DNA of 64,000 nt from Nonomuraea gerenzanensis (lineage in GTDB: Bacteria; Actinomycetota; Actinomycetes; Streptosporangiales; Streptosporangiaceae): assembly GCF_020215645.1 (NCBI RefSeq), contig NZ_CP084058.1, forward strand, positions 1,674,001-1,738,000. Direction: 5' to 3'. Every line of letters starts with the position of its first letter. The stretch's first letter is position 1. Shown here piece by piece: positions 1-10,188 of this stretch. A program made the position numbers and the translations under genes. The notes under the pieces are model-generated. The model did no database searches, was not told where the DNA came from, and saw only the letters and a program-made list of their open reading frames with translations.

Positions 1-1012
1 CGTACTTCTTCAGCCAGTCGACGTACTTCGTCAGCGCGTAGACCGCGGCGGGGCCGTTGGTGTCGCCGCCCCGGGAGACCGACGAGCCGACCGGGCGGCA
101 GTCCTCCACCCTGATGCCCCAGTCGTCCACCGGCAGGCCGTTGGGGATGCCCGGGTCGCCGTTGCCGGCCATCGACAGCCAGGCGTCGGTGAAGCGCCAG
201 CCCAGCGACGGGTCCTTGCGGCCGTAGTCCATGTGGCCGTAGACCTTCTTGCCGTCGATGGTGCCGTTGCCGTTCACCTTGCTGGTGAAGAACTCGGCGA
301 TGTCCTCGTAGGCCGCCCAGTTGACCGGGACGCCGAGGTCGTAGCCGTACGCGTCCCTGAACTGCTTCTTGATCTCCGGGTCGGTGAACCAGTCGTAGCG
401 GAACCAGTAGAGGTTGGCGAACTGCTGGTCGGGGAGCTGGTACAGCTTCTTGTCCGGGCCGGTGGTGAAGCTGATGCCGATGAAGTCGTTCAGGTCCAGC
501 GTGGGCGAGGTGACGTTCCTGCCCTCGCCGGCCATGTAGTCCGACAGCGGCACCACGTAGTCGCCGCGCGAGTGGGTGCCGATCAGGTCGGAGTCGTTGA
601 CGTAGGCGTCGTAGATGTTCTGGTTGGACTGGATCTGCGTCTGGAGCTTCTCGACGACGTCGCCCTCCTGGATCAGGTCGTGCTTGATCCTGATGCCGGT
701 GATCTCGGTGAACGCCTTGGCGAGCTGCCTGGACTCGTACTCGTGGGTGGTGATCGTCTCGGAGACCACGTTGACCTGCATGCCGCGGTACGGCGCGGCG
801 GCCTTGATGAACCAGTCCAGCTCGGCGAGCTGCTGATCCTTGCTCAGCGTGCTCGGCGTGAACTCCTGCGACACCCACCGCTGGGCCGCGGCCTTGCCGT
901 CGGCCTCCTTGAAGTCGCTCGCCGGCCTCTCCGCGCTCTGCGTGCAGCCGGCCGCCAACAGGGCGATCACGGCCGCGCCGACGGCGGCGGACCTGCCTGC
1001 CCGATGCCTCAT
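1..1012 (-). CDS. glpV: Glycerol-type ABC transporter substrate-binding lipoprotein (3' part beyond window)
   Basis: Extracellular solute-binding protein, anchored as a lipoprotein, that would deliver its ligand to the GlpPQ permease. The minus-strand reading starts at the ATG at 1012 and stays open to the window edge, so the C-terminus is missing (about 337 residues visible). The N-terminus (MRHRAGRS, then a hydrophobic stretch ending LLAAGC) is a lipoprotein signal peptide with the lipobox cysteine near residue 23. It is the last gene of the glpSTPQUV-type run, 19 bases after glpU. The ligand is inferred from gene order and from the DUF2160 partner; glycerol or another polyol is most likely. 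The family and lipoprotein nature are secure, the ligand is not. Confidence 0.85.
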   Translation of the reverse strand, partial: MRHRAGRSAAVGAAVIALLAAGCTQSAERPASDFKEADGKAAAQRWVSQEFTPSTLSKDQQLAELDWFIKAAAPYRGMQVNVVSETITTHEYESRQLAKAFTEITGIRIKHDLIQEGDVVEKLQTQIQSNQNIYDAYVNDSDLIGTHSRGDYVVPLSDYMAGEGRNVTSPTLDLNDFIGISFTTGPDKKLYQLPDQQFANLYWFRYDWFTDPEIKKQFRDAYGYDLGVPVNWAAYEDIAEFFTSKVNGNGTIDGKKVYGHMDYGRKDPSLGWRFTDAWLSMAGNGDPGIPNGLPVDDWGIRVEDCRPVGSSVSRGGDTNGPAAVYALTKYVDWLKKY

Positions 1013-1031
1013 GCGCTTGGCTCCTCTTCTG

Positions 1032-1307
1032 TTAGCCCCATATGCCGATCACGGCCACCACCAGCAGCGCGCAGCCGAGCGCGAGCCACATGGACAGGTC
1101 GGTGATCGCTATCCAGCCGGCCAGCACGACCGCGGCGCTGATCAGGCCGATGTAGAGCCGGTCGCCCCGGTCGGTCTCGATGCGCAGGAAGCCTCGCCTG
1201 GCCACGGGCGGGGACAGGCGGGCCCAGACCGCCATGACGACGAGCAGGAGGGCCAGCCCCGCGAACACCAGCGCCGTGGGGACGGTCCAGACCATCCAGT
1301 CGAGCAT
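1032..1307 (-). CDS. glpU: Small integral membrane protein, DUF2160 (GlpU-like)
   Basis: A 91-residue protein of unknown biochemical role that accompanies glycerol ABC transporters of the rhizobial glpSTPQUV type. It starts MLDWMVWTVP and has about three hydrophobic segments (near residues 5-27, 50-66 and 70-90), separated by a short basic, Arg-rich cytoplasmic stretch. Its ATG at 1307 lies just after the glpQ stop, and it is followed by the binding-protein gene. DUF2160 proteins occur almost only in this transporter context, which is the main reason for calling the system glycerol-type. An auxiliary membrane role in the transporter is inferred. Confidence 0.8.
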   Translation of the reverse strand: MLDWMVWTVPTALVFAGLALLLVVMAVWARLSPPVARRGFLRIETDRGDRLYIGLISAAVVLAGWIAITDLSMWLALGCALLVVAVIGIWG

Positions 1308-1309
1308 CG

Positions 1310-2124
1310 CTAGACCCTCCCCAGCGCGAAGCCCTTGGCGATGTAGTTGCGGACGAACCAGATGACGATGGCGCCGGGGACGATGGTGAGCACGCCCGCC
1401 GTGGCCAGCAGCCCCCAGTCGACGCCCGCCGCGCTCACCGTCCTGGTCATGGTGGCGGCGATCGGCTTGGCGTTCACCGAGGTGATCGTCCTGGCGATGA
1501 GCAGCTCGACCCAGCTGAACATGAAGCAGAAGAACGCGGTCACGCCGATCGCGGACCGGATCATCGGCAGGAAGATCCTGATGAAGAAGCGCGGCATGGA
1601 ATAGCCGTCGATCGCCGCGGTCTCGTCGATTTCCCGGGGAATCGCGGACATGAATCCTTCGAGGATCCACACCGCGAGCGGGACGTTGAACAGCATGTGC
1701 GCGATGGCCACGCCGAGATGTGTGTCGAACAGCCCGACGCTCTGGTAAATCTGGAAGAACGGCAGCAGGAATACCGCCGCCGGCGCCATGCGATTGGTCA
1801 GCAGCCAGAAGAACAGATGCTTGTCGCCCGCGAATCGGAACCGCGAGAACGCGTACGCGGCGGGCAACGCCACGGTGAGCGACATCACCGCGTTCAGCGA
1901 GGTGTAGATGATGGAGTTCAGATAGCTCGAATACCACGCGGAGTCGGTGAAGAAAGTGACGTAGTTGTCGAACGTCACGCGCTGCGGAATGAGCGAGAAA
2001 GCGCCGAGGATGTCCTCGTTCGGCCGGATCGACATGCCGAACATCCACAGCAGCGGCAGCATGAGCGTGGCCACGTACAGCCAGAAGACCGTGCGCGCCC
2101 AGGGCAGGCTCCTGTTCACCCCGC

Positions 2125-2128
<4 letters not shown>
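1310..2128 (-). CDS. glpQ: ABC transporter permease, GlpQ-like
   Basis: Inner-membrane permease of 272 residues with the six-helix MalG/CarQ-type fold. The cytoplasmic coupling (EAA) loop is visible as IDETAAIDGYSMPRFFIRI in the last third. I chose the GTG at 2128 because its GTGA overlaps the stop of the upstream permease (4-base overlap), which implies translational coupling. It pairs with GlpP to form the channel. From about 1600 to 2000 third positions are a little less GC-rich than in neighbouring genes, but the reading frame is intact. The family call is firm; the substrate is inferred from the operon. Confidence 0.88.
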
Positions 2129-3062
<934 letters not shown>

Positions 3063-3066
<4 letters not shown>

Positions 3067-4157
3067 ACCTGGCCCCTTCCGTTCAGCGGCGCGAGGGAGC
3101 CGCACCTGACCTCGTCGCGGAACAGGAACGTGCGGTCGGCGGGGAAGTGCAGGAACGCGACCGCTTCCGGCCGGTGGGCGCAGCCCGCCTCGGCCTTGGC
3201 GACCACCGGGTGCTCGCCGACCAGGGTGTGGACCAGGTCGTACGCGCCCATCCGGTCGATCCCCGTCACCCGGGCGGGCACGCCGGGAGAGACGCTCACC
3301 GGGGTGATCCGGACGAACTCGGGCCGCACCCCGATGCGCACGGGGCCCGGCGGCAAGGGCTCCACGACGGTGCCCACGGCCTCCTGCCCCACACGAACCA
3401 CGTCCCCGGCGACCTCGGCGGGCAGCACGTTCATCCCGGGCGAGCCGATGAAGTGGCCGACGAACTCGTGCGCCGGCGACAGGAACAGCTCCGACGGCTC
3501 GCCGGCCTGCACGATCGCCCCGTCGTTGAGCACCACCACCTCGTCGGCGAACGTCAGCGCCTCCGTCTGGTCGTGGGTGACGTAGATCAGCGTGTGCCCG
3601 GTGTCGCGGTGGATCTCCTTGAGCTTGCTGCGCAGCGTCCACTTCAGCGCCGGGTCCACCACGGTCAGCGGCTCGTCGAGCAGCACGGCGGCCACCTGGG
3701 AGCGGACCAGGCCGCGGCCCAGGCTGACGATCTGCTGGCGCCCCGCGTCCAGCCTGCGGGACCTGCGGTTGAGCACGTGGTCGAGACCGAGCAGCCGGGA
3801 GACCTGGCGGACCCGCCGGTCCACCTCCGGCTTGGGCACCTTCCTGTTCCTGAGAGGGAAGGCGAGGTTGTCGTAGACCGACATCTCCTCGTACAGGACG
3901 GGGAACTGGAAGACCTGCGCGATGTCGCGGCCCTTGGTGGGCACGCCGGTGACGTCGCGGTCGTCGATGTAGATCCGGCCCTCGGTCGGGGTGATCAGGC
4001 CGGAGATGATGTTCAGCAGCGTCGTCTTGCCGCAGCCGCTGGGGCCCAGCAGCGCGTACGCCCGCGAGCTGCGCCAGGTCCACGTCATCGGCTTGACCGC
4101 CCACGTCCGGCCACCGTCGTAGCTGTGGCCCACGCCCTCCAGCCGGATGTCAGCCAT
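3063..4157 (-). CDS. glpT: ABC transporter ATP-binding protein, GlpT-like, with altered signature motif
   Basis: One of two different ATPase subunits of the importer (364 residues). It has a normal Walker A (GPSGCGKTT, residues 38-46), Q-loop (Q84), Walker B (VLLDEP, around 158-163) and H-loop (VTHDQTEA, His195). The ABC signature is degenerate: LDAGR at 136-140 instead of LSGGQ. The C-terminal part is a TOBE-like regulatory domain. The ATG at 4157 overlaps the end of glpS by 8 bases. The altered signature appears to be typical of this subfamily, as I remember it, and complements the defect in the partner ATPase. Confidence 0.88.
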
Positions 4158-5241
4158 GCAGGTCCACCTCCGCGGCACTGGTGGCCAGCAGCCGGCCGCC
4201 CGCCTCGTCGAAGACGAAGATGTGCGCGGGGTCCACGTAGGCGACCGCGGGCTCGCCGGGGGTGAAGAGCTGGGTGCCCGGCAGGTGGGCGACCAGGTGG
4301 CGGCCGCCCTGGAGGAGGAGGTGCAGGAACGTCGCGCTGCCCGTCACCTCCGCGAGCCTGATCTCGGCCGGTAGCTCCAGCAGGCCGGGGCCGTCAGGCT
4401 CGATCGTCACCTGGTGGGGGCGGATGCCGAGCATGACCGTGTGGCCGGAGGCGTGCGCGCGGGGCGCCGGGAACGACGTGCCGAGCAGCTCGATCCGGCC
4501 GTCGCGGACCACGCCCGGCAGCAGGTTGAGCGGCGGGTCGCTGAGCGTGGCGGCCACGGCGAGGGTGGGCGGGTGCGCGTACATGTCGGCGACGTCCCCG
4601 ACGTGCCGCACCCGGCCCTCGCCCAGCACCACGGTGGGCGCGGCGAACGTGAACGCCTCGTTCGGGTCGGCGGTGGAGTAGAGCACCACGCCGGAGGAGC
4701 CGGCGAACATGGCCTTCAGGTCGGCCCGTAACTGCTCGCGCAGCTTGAAGTCGAGGTTGGCGAGCGGCTCGTCGAGCAGCAGCACGTCCACCGGCCGGGC
4801 CAGCGCGCGGGCGATGGCGGTGCGTTGCTGCTGCCCGCCCGACAGCTCCGACGGGCGGCGCTCCAGCAGGGCGTCGATGCCCATCAGCTCGGCCACCTCG
4901 CGGACCCGCCGGTCCAGGTCGCCGCCGCGGAAGCGGGGGTCGAGGCGGAGCGGGGAGGCGATGTTCTCGTAGACCGTCAGCGAGGGATAATTGATGAATT
5001 GCTGATAGACGAAAGCGACCGAGCGTTTTCGCACCGAGATTTTCGTGACATCTTCCCCGCCGACCAGCACCCGGCCGGAATCGGGGGTCAGCAAACCGGC
5101 GACGACGCGCATCAACGTCGTCTTTCCCGCCGTCATCGGACCGATGAGGGTGGTCATTCCGTCGGATAATTCGAGGTTGATGTCGTCGAGCCAGGTCTCT
5201 CCGCGCTGCCGTACGGAGATGCCGTCGAGAATCACCGTCAC
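4150..5241 (-). CDS. glpS: ABC transporter ATP-binding protein, GlpS-like, lacking the H-loop histidine
   Basis: First gene of the transporter operon (363 residues). Walker A is an unusual GPMTAGKT (34-41), the signature is canonical (LSGGQ, 133-137), and Walker B is intact (VLLLDEP, 153-159). The H-loop reads YSTADPNEA, so the conserved His is Ala191. A TOBE-type C-terminal domain follows. The start is a GTG at 5241 with a GAGAGGA-like ribosome site (complement of 5251-5257) about nine bases upstream. The 123-base gap to the upstream gene should hold the operon promoter, but I could not pick convincing -35 and -10 boxes. Paired with GlpT it would form one normal and one degenerate ATP site. 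Confidence 0.88.
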   Translation of the reverse strand: MTVILDGISVRQRGETWLDDINLELSDGMTTLIGPMTAGKTTLMRVVAGLLTPDSGRVLVGGEDVTKISVRKRSVAFVYQQFINYPSLTVYENIASPLRLDPRFRGGDLDRRVREVAELMGIDALLERRPSELSGGQQQRTAIARALARPVDVLLLDEPLANLDFKLREQLRADLKAMFAGSSGVVLYSTADPNEAFTFAAPTVVLGEGRVRHVGDVADMYAHPPTLAVAATLSDPPLNLLPGVVRDGRIELLGTSFPAPRAHASGHTVMLGIRPHQVTIEPDGPGLLELPAEIRLAEVTGSATFLHLLLQGGRHLVAHLPGTQLFTPGEPAVAYVDPAHIFVFDEAGGRLLATSAAEVDLHG

Positions 5242-5364
5242 TGTGCCCGGTCCTCTCTGCTTCCCTCCCTTCTAACATGATCTGTATGGACCTGAAAAGA
5301 GTGCTTGTGAGGCATTTGTGAACGGTTGTTGCCGGTGTGATGGACGCCTGTCCGTAGCGCCTGG

Positions 5365-6189
5365 TCAGGGCAGAATCGCGTCCACGTAGCCGCCGTCCAC
5401 CCGCACCGCCGCGCCCGTCGTCGCGGAGGCGAACGGAGAGCTCAGGTAGACCACCAGGTTCGCGATCTCCTCCGGCTCGATCAGCCGCTGCAGCAGCGAC
5501 TGCGGCCGGTGCAGCCGCATGAACTCCCGCTGCGCCTGTTCCCAGGGCAGCTCCCTGTCCACGAGCTGGTAGACGAACTCCTCCACGCCTCCGGTGTGCG
5601 TCGGCCCCGCGATCACCGAGTTGACCGTGACCCCGCTGCCCGCGGCCTCCTTGGCGAACCCCCGGGAGACCGCCAGCAGCGCGGTCTTCGTCATGCCGTA
5701 GTGGATCATCTCCTGCGGGATGACGACGGCGGAGTCGCTGGCGATGTACTGGATCCGGCCCCAGCCGCGCTCCCGCATCCCCGGCAGGTACGCCCGCGTG
5801 AGCCGGACCGCCGCCAGCACGTTGACCTCGAAGTAGCGCCGCCACTCGTCGTCGGCGATCTCCAGCGCCGGCTTGGCGCCGAAGATGCCCAGGTTGTTGA
5901 CCAGGATGTCCACGTGCGGGAGCAACTCCACGACCCGCTCGCAGCCCTCGGCCGTCGCGACGTCGCCGGGCGCCGCCACCAGGTCGTAGCGGAACTGCTC
6001 GCCGCTGACCCGCTCGGCCTCGATGCGCTCGTCGTCCATCCGTTCGATGGCCGCCGCCACCGAGCCCTCGCTCCGGCCGTTGACGCCCACGCGGGCCCCC
6101 GCCCGCGCCAGCCCCGTGGCGATGGCCGCTCCGATGCCCTGGGTCGAGCCTGTGACCAGCGCGGTCCTGCCGCTGAGATCGATACGCAT
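5365..6189 (-). CDS. Short-chain dehydrogenase/reductase (SDR)
   Basis: Cytoplasmic NAD(P)-dependent oxidoreductase of 274 residues. The N-terminal Rossmann motif is TGSTQGIGAA, followed by the NNLG motif and a catalytic Ser then YGMTK (YxxxK). A segment of about 20 residues rich in Glu and Arg (MDDERIEAERVSGEQF) sits between the second beta strand and the usual DV motif and makes it longer than a standard 250-residue SDR. The C-terminal region keeps the usual DGGY cofactor/substrate loop. It faces the glp operon from upstream on the same strand, 123 bases away, and is divergent from the next gene. The substrate cannot be named. Confidence 0.85.
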   Translation of the reverse strand: MRIDLSGRTALVTGSTQGIGAAIATGLARAGARVGVNGRSEGSVAAAIERMDDERIEAERVSGEQFRYDLVAAPGDVATAEGCERVVELLPHVDILVNNLGIFGAKPALEIADDEWRRYFEVNVLAAVRLTRAYLPGMRERGWGRIQYIASDSAVVIPQEMIHYGMTKTALLAVSRGFAKEAAGSGVTVNSVIAGPTHTGGVEEFVYQLVDRELPWEQAQREFMRLHRPQSLLQRLIEPEEIANLVVYLSSPFASATTGAAVRVDGGYVDAILP

Positions 6190-6273
6190 GATGTCATTCT
6201 CCGCGACCAGATCGTGACGGTGCGCGGCGGGGGTCGCCGCGTAGGCTGGAGGCCGGGCGTGGAAGGGGCGTGG

Positions 6274-7830
6274 GTGCACCGGATCCTGTGGCTGATCGTG
6301 GCGGTCGCCTTCGTGGTGGGCATGGTCGTTCCCGCCGACGACCCCGAGCCCGCCGGGGAGTGCCCCCCGCGTGACACCCGGGTCGTGGCGCCCTACGCGG
6401 TCACCGGCTACTGGGTGATCCCGCGCGCCGACCGATGCGTCACCCAGCGCATGGTCGAGGCGATCCACGCGATCGGCGGCGACACGCTGATCACGTTCGG
6501 GCCCCGGTTCAACGCCGGGCAGGACCCCGACTTCCCCGACTGCCTGGCCGACGGGCGGCCCTGCGCCGAGGTGCCGGGGCAGCGCGTCCGCCAGGTCTAC
6601 ACGTACCTGACGGGCGAGGAGTTCGGGCCAGGCCTGCTCCGCTGCCCCGGCATCGACCGGCGGATCGACAGCGGCGGGCGCACCTTCTACCGGCTGACGC
6701 TGGCCGAGTCCTGCACCGCCGCCGAGCACGACCTGGTGCTCGTGGCCACCGACGGCGACGGGCTGGGCCACCTCATGCGCGAGGCGAGCGCGTACGGCAT
6801 GACCGTCTTCCCCGGGCTGCCCGCCGCCTCGCAGCGGGCCGACAAGCCGTGGGAGCCCGACCCCGCCCACCTCGCGGCGCTCAACACCTTCACCGCCCGG
6901 GTGCTGGCCGACTACCGGGCACGGTTCGCCGGGCTGCCGGCGTTCGGCGGGGTGTACCAGTCGTTCGAGCTGGCCATGCGGGCGCGGGCGGAGCGCGACC
7001 CGATCATCTCCCTCTACACCGCCCAGCACGCCGTGGTCGCCGCCGCCCTGCCCGGCAAGAAGATCGTGGTCAGCCCGTACATCGACGCCCGCAGGGGCCG
7101 CGGCTTCCCGCCGTCACAGGTGGCCGAGGGCCTGGCCGACCTCGCGGGCACCCGGGCCGGCCTGCCCATGGCGGTCGCCGTGCAGGACGGGCGCGGCACG
7201 GGCAAGGTGCCGGTGCACGGGCCGGGGGAGGGCGCGGCCAAGGTGGTGCCCCGGCTGGTGCCGGTCGTGGGCGAGGTGTCCAACGCGCAGGCGTACTACG
7301 GGCCCACCAGCGCGTACGTGGCGGCCGCCGCCCGGCGGATGCCCGACGGGGTCGAGCTGTGGGTGAACGTCGAGGGCTTCGAGCCCACCCCGGCCGAGGG
7401 CGAGTGCGGCAGGGCCGACCCGCTGCCGCCCCGCGGGCGCACCACCAAGGCCCGGCTCGACCAGCAGGTGATGGCGTCCGGGCCGCACCCCGTCAAGATC
7501 ATCTCGTACGGCTGGGACCCCTTCTTCACCTGCCAGGCCCGCCACGACACCCCGTCGCTCGCCGACGACATCGCGGCCGGGTGGCAGCAGCCGATCATCG
7601 TCCACGCCTCCCAGCAGACCCGCGACGGGCGGCCGGGCGTGCTCGTCGAGGGGTACCACCTCCAGGGCGGCTCCCTGCGCTTCGAGCCCGGCGGCGCGGT
7701 GGTGCCGCAGGAGTGGCACTCGCGGGGGCGGCTCGACTCCGCCTGGGTCCCGTACGCGTGGCCGTGGACCTCCGTCACCGCCACGAACGCGGCCGGTCAC
7801 ACCAGCACCAGCGGCTACGCGAGCCGCTGA
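6274..7830 (+). CDS. Membrane-anchored or secreted protein, DUF4434-like TIM-barrel
   Basis: A 518-residue exported protein of unknown function. A hydrophobic N-terminal helix (HRILWLIVAVAFVVGMVV) acts as signal peptide or anchor. A domain beginning around VTGYWVIPRADRC and containing ITFGPRFNAGQ resembles DUF4434, a predicted glycosidase-like TIM barrel. Several paired cysteines (for example CPPR, CLADGRPC, FTC) suggest disulfides outside the cell. I prefer the GTG at 6274 because GGAAGGGG (6261-6268) precedes it by five bases; a GTG at 6259 is the alternative, and TAGGCT at 6242-6247 could be the -10 box. Family assignment is moderate and no catalytic residues are claimed. Confidence 0.6.
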   Translation: MHRILWLIVAVAFVVGMVVPADDPEPAGECPPRDTRVVAPYAVTGYWVIPRADRCVTQRMVEAIHAIGGDTLITFGPRFNAGQDPDFPDCLADGRPCAEVPGQRVRQVYTYLTGEEFGPGLLRCPGIDRRIDSGGRTFYRLTLAESCTAAEHDLVLVATDGDGLGHLMREASAYGMTVFPGLPAASQRADKPWEPDPAHLAALNTFTARVLADYRARFAGLPAFGGVYQSFELAMRARAERDPIISLYTAQHAVVAAALPGKKIVVSPYIDARRGRGFPPSQVAEGLADLAGTRAGLPMAVAVQDGRGTGKVPVHGPGEGAAKVVPRLVPVVGEVSNAQAYYGPTSAYVAAAARRMPDGVELWVNVEGFEPTPAEGECGRADPLPPRGRTTKARLDQQVMASGPHPVKIISYGWDPFFTCQARHDTPSLADDIAAGWQQPIIVHASQQTRDGRPGVLVEGYHLQGGSLRFEPGGAVVPQEWHSRGRLDSAWVPYAWPWTSVTATNAAGHTSTSGYASR

Positions 7831-7917
7831 CGCCGCCTCAGGATCCCCGGCAGCCGGTTTCTGTCGGTGCCCGCCGCTAGTTTCCGATCATCCCCCCGAT
7901 CGATGGAGGTTTGGTCG

Positions 7918-8214
7918 ATGTACCGACAGGGCGACATCCTGATCGTGCCCGTCCCCGAGGAGTCCGTTCCCGGCGGGTTGCGGCCCGCGCCGCGTGACGC
8001 CCGCGGGCGGCTCGTGCTGGCGCACGGCGAGGCCACCGGGCACTGCCACGCGATCCCCGGCCCCGGCACGTTGTCGCGCGGCTTCCTGCACCTGCCCGAG
8101 GGCGGCAGGCTGGTGCACGAGGAGCACGCCGCGATCTCGCTGCCGAAGGGCTGGTACCGCGTGGTGCGGCAGCGGGAGTACGTGCCGGGCTCCTACCGCG
8201 TGGTGGCCGACTGA
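7918..8214 (+). CDS. Small conserved hypothetical protein
   Basis: A 98-residue soluble protein (MYRQGDILIVPVPEE...) of a conserved but uncharacterised type, with a GEATGHCHAI segment holding several His and one Cys and an LPKGWYRVVRQREY C-terminal part. The beta-rich, His-containing sequence looks like a small beta-barrel, which is inference only. GGAGG at 7905-7909 precedes the ATG. Its TGA overlaps the ATG of the next gene (TGATG), so the two are translationally coupled. I recall similar proteins next to DUF6745 or leucine-rich-repeat genes in other actinomycetes, so they may act together. Confidence 0.75.
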   Translation: MYRQGDILIVPVPEESVPGGLRPAPRDARGRLVLAHGEATGHCHAIPGPGTLSRGFLHLPEGGRLVHEEHAAISLPKGWYRVVRQREYVPGSYRVVAD

Positions 8215-9350
8215 TGACGACCTTGACGTGGGAGCGGGTCGCCGTCGCCACCGGGCCGGGCGAGGGCGCCGAGGAGGCCGTGCGGCAGGCGTACCGGGAG
8301 GCGGGGCTGGCCGAGCCCGAGCGGGTGCTCGTGCTGCCGTCGCCGCTGGCCGGCGCGGTCGCGGCGGCGTGGCTGACGGGTGACGAGCAGGTGCGCGCGT
8401 CGCTGGAGCAGGCCATCGTGAAGCAGAACGGCACGGCGGTGCCGGCGCACGGGGGTGGTGATCCGGGGCGGTCGGTGCGTGAGGCCGTGCGCACCGGGCC
8501 GTGGGAGCGGGCCAGGGCCGCCGCGTACGCCGAGCTGGGGCCGGGCGGGTGGGCGGAGCGGTGGGCCGAGACGGGCGGGCGGTTGTGGCCGCAGGTCGAG
8601 CGGCTCGTCGGTGACCTGCGGCGGGCCATCGCCGACTGGGGCGCGGGGCGCGCCGTGGGCTCGGGCAGAGACAGCGCGGTCGCGGCCGGCCGGGGCCGCA
8701 TCACCGACCTCGGGGCCGACCAGGACGGCGAGCGGCTGCGCCGGGTGACGCTCGACGCCGTGCTCGGGCAGCACGACGCGCCCTGGCTGTCGGCGTTCGA
8801 CGACGCCGACGGGCTTGGCGGGCTCATGCGGGTGGCCGAGCGGGCGGGCTGGTGGTGGCCGTACGAGCGGCTGGCCATCGTCACCGAGCGTCCCGTGGAG
8901 CTGCACCTCGACGACCTGGGCCGCCCGCACCGCGCCGACGGCCCGGCCGTGTCCTACGCCGACGGCTTCGCCCTGCACGCCTGGCACGGCATGCCCGTCC
9001 CGCCCGGCTTCGGCGCCACGATGACGGGCCTCACCCCGGAGCGCATCCGCGCCGAGCCGAACGCCGAGCTGCGCCGCGCCATGCTGGAGCACTTCGGCAT
9101 CGAGCGCTACCTGGCCGAGTCGGGCGCCGAGCCGGTGCAGTCCGACGAGACCGGCGTGCTGTGGCGGATCGAGCTGCCGGACGACGAGGCGCTGGTCATG
9201 GTGGAGGTGGTCAACTCCACCCCCGAGCCCGACGGCACCAGCCGCACCTACTTCCTGCGGGTGCCGCCGTGGGTGCGGCGGGCCAGGGAGGGGGTGGCGT
9301 GGACGTTCGGGCTCGCCGAGGCGGACTACCGGCCGGAGCGCGAGACCTGA
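8214..9350 (+). CDS. DUF6745-like protein
   Basis: A 378-residue cytoplasmic protein of unknown function. The central segment with LGRPHRADGPAVSYADGF followed by WHGMPVP is typical of DUF6745 proteins, which often occur beside leucine-rich-repeat proteins. The N-terminal 120 residues are charged and helical. The C-terminal 60 residues (LWRIELPDDEALVMVEVVNSTPEPDG) resemble the short tail shared by that family. It is coupled to the preceding 98-residue gene and runs tail-to-tail into the STM401x operon, only 10 bases from it. A link to that operon is possible but unproven. Confidence 0.7.
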   Translation: MTTLTWERVAVATGPGEGAEEAVRQAYREAGLAEPERVLVLPSPLAGAVAAAWLTGDEQVRASLEQAIVKQNGTAVPAHGGGDPGRSVREAVRTGPWERARAAAYAELGPGGWAERWAETGGRLWPQVERLVGDLRRAIADWGAGRAVGSGRDSAVAAGRGRITDLGADQDGERLRRVTLDAVLGQHDAPWLSAFDDADGLGGLMRVAERAGWWWPYERLAIVTERPVELHLDDLGRPHRADGPAVSYADGFALHAWHGMPVPPGFGATMTGLTPERIRAEPNAELRRAMLEHFGIERYLAESGAEPVQSDETGVLWRIELPDDEALVMVEVVNSTPEPDGTSRTYFLRVPPWVRRAREGVAWTFGLAEADYRPERET

Positions 9351-9360
9351 CCGACGGGGC

Positions 9361-10188
9361 CTACGAGAGGCGTGGGATGCGCTCCAGGACGCCGCCCGCG
9401 AAGACGTCGTACAGGCCCAGCGGCTCCAGGTGCACGTAGCCGATGTGGCAGTCGCAGGCGGTGGCCGGGCACGGGCGGGGCCGCAGGGCGGGCAGGTAGG
9501 AGCCGTCGTAGAGGTTGCCCAGCACCTTCGGGACGAAGTGGCAGCGGCGCACCGTGCCGTCGCCGTTCACCGAGATCACGCTGTCGCCGGTGCGGCACGG
9601 CAGGCCCGCGCTGGCGTGCGGGAAGCGGCTGTAGGCGAAGAGGGGGTCGATGGCCGCCCACTGGGCCGCCTCGGCGTCGGTGTAGAGACGGCCCTCCTCG
9701 GCGTTGACCCACACGTACGTCTCCGGCGGCAGGTCGGCCCGCAGCCGTCGCGCGTGCGGCAGGTGCGCCGGGTCGCCGACGATGCCGACGCTGTGCCGGA
9801 CGGGCAGGGAGCGGACCTTGGCCAGGAACCGTTCGTACGGGACCTGCGTCGGGTGGTAGGTGACCCACAGCGCGGCCCGTTCCGACGCCTGCGCGAGCCA
9901 GTCCGTACGGCAGCTCAGGTTCGTCTGGATGGCGACCCTGGCCACGTGCGGCAGCGCGGACAGCTCCACGAGGGCGCGCCGGTACCACGATCTGACCAGG
10001 CCCTCGCCCCACGGCGTGAACAGGATCGACACCTCGAAGTCCCGCCCGGCCACCCAGGCCGTGAACCGTTCCAGCGCCGCCCGGTCGGCGCGGAGCTGCT
10101 CCGGGGTGTCGCGGCGCTTGGCGAACGGGCAGTAGGCGCAGTCGTAGTCGCAGCTCGCCAGGGGGCCGCGGTAGAGGATGGTCAGCAT
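9361..10188 (-). CDS. STM4011 family radical SAM protein
   Basis: Predicted radical S-adenosylmethionine enzyme of 275 residues. The cluster motif is C13xxxC17xxC20 (SCDYDCAYC). The C-terminal third has more cysteines (GLPCRTGD, RRCHF and a CPATACDCH group), as in a SPASM/twitch-like domain binding an auxiliary iron-sulfur cluster. It is the last gene of the STM4011-4015 operon and overlaps the STM4012 gene by 7 bases. The ATG at 10188 gives a full-length family member. The reaction is unknown; the SPASM-like tail suggests a peptide or protein substrate, which is inference. Confidence 0.88.
   Translation of the reverse strand: MLTILYRGPLASCDYDCAYCPFAKRRDTPEQLRADRAALERFTAWVAGRDFEVSILFTPWGEGLVRSWYRRALVELSALPHVARVAIQTNLSCRTDWLAQASERAALWVTYHPTQVPYERFLAKVRSLPVRHSVGIVGDPAHLPHARRLRADLPPETYVWVNAEEGRLYTDAEAAQWAAIDPLFAYSRFPHASAGLPCRTGDSVISVNGDGTVRRCHFVPKVLGNLYDGSYLPALRPRPCPATACDCHIGYVHLEPLGLYDVFAGGVLERIPRLS

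Noticed and set aside
5242..5364. Promoter boxes for the glp operon
   Set aside because: Several TACAGA/CATGTT-like -10 candidates can be seen on the minus strand, but none has a -35 box at proper spacing, so I did not call one.
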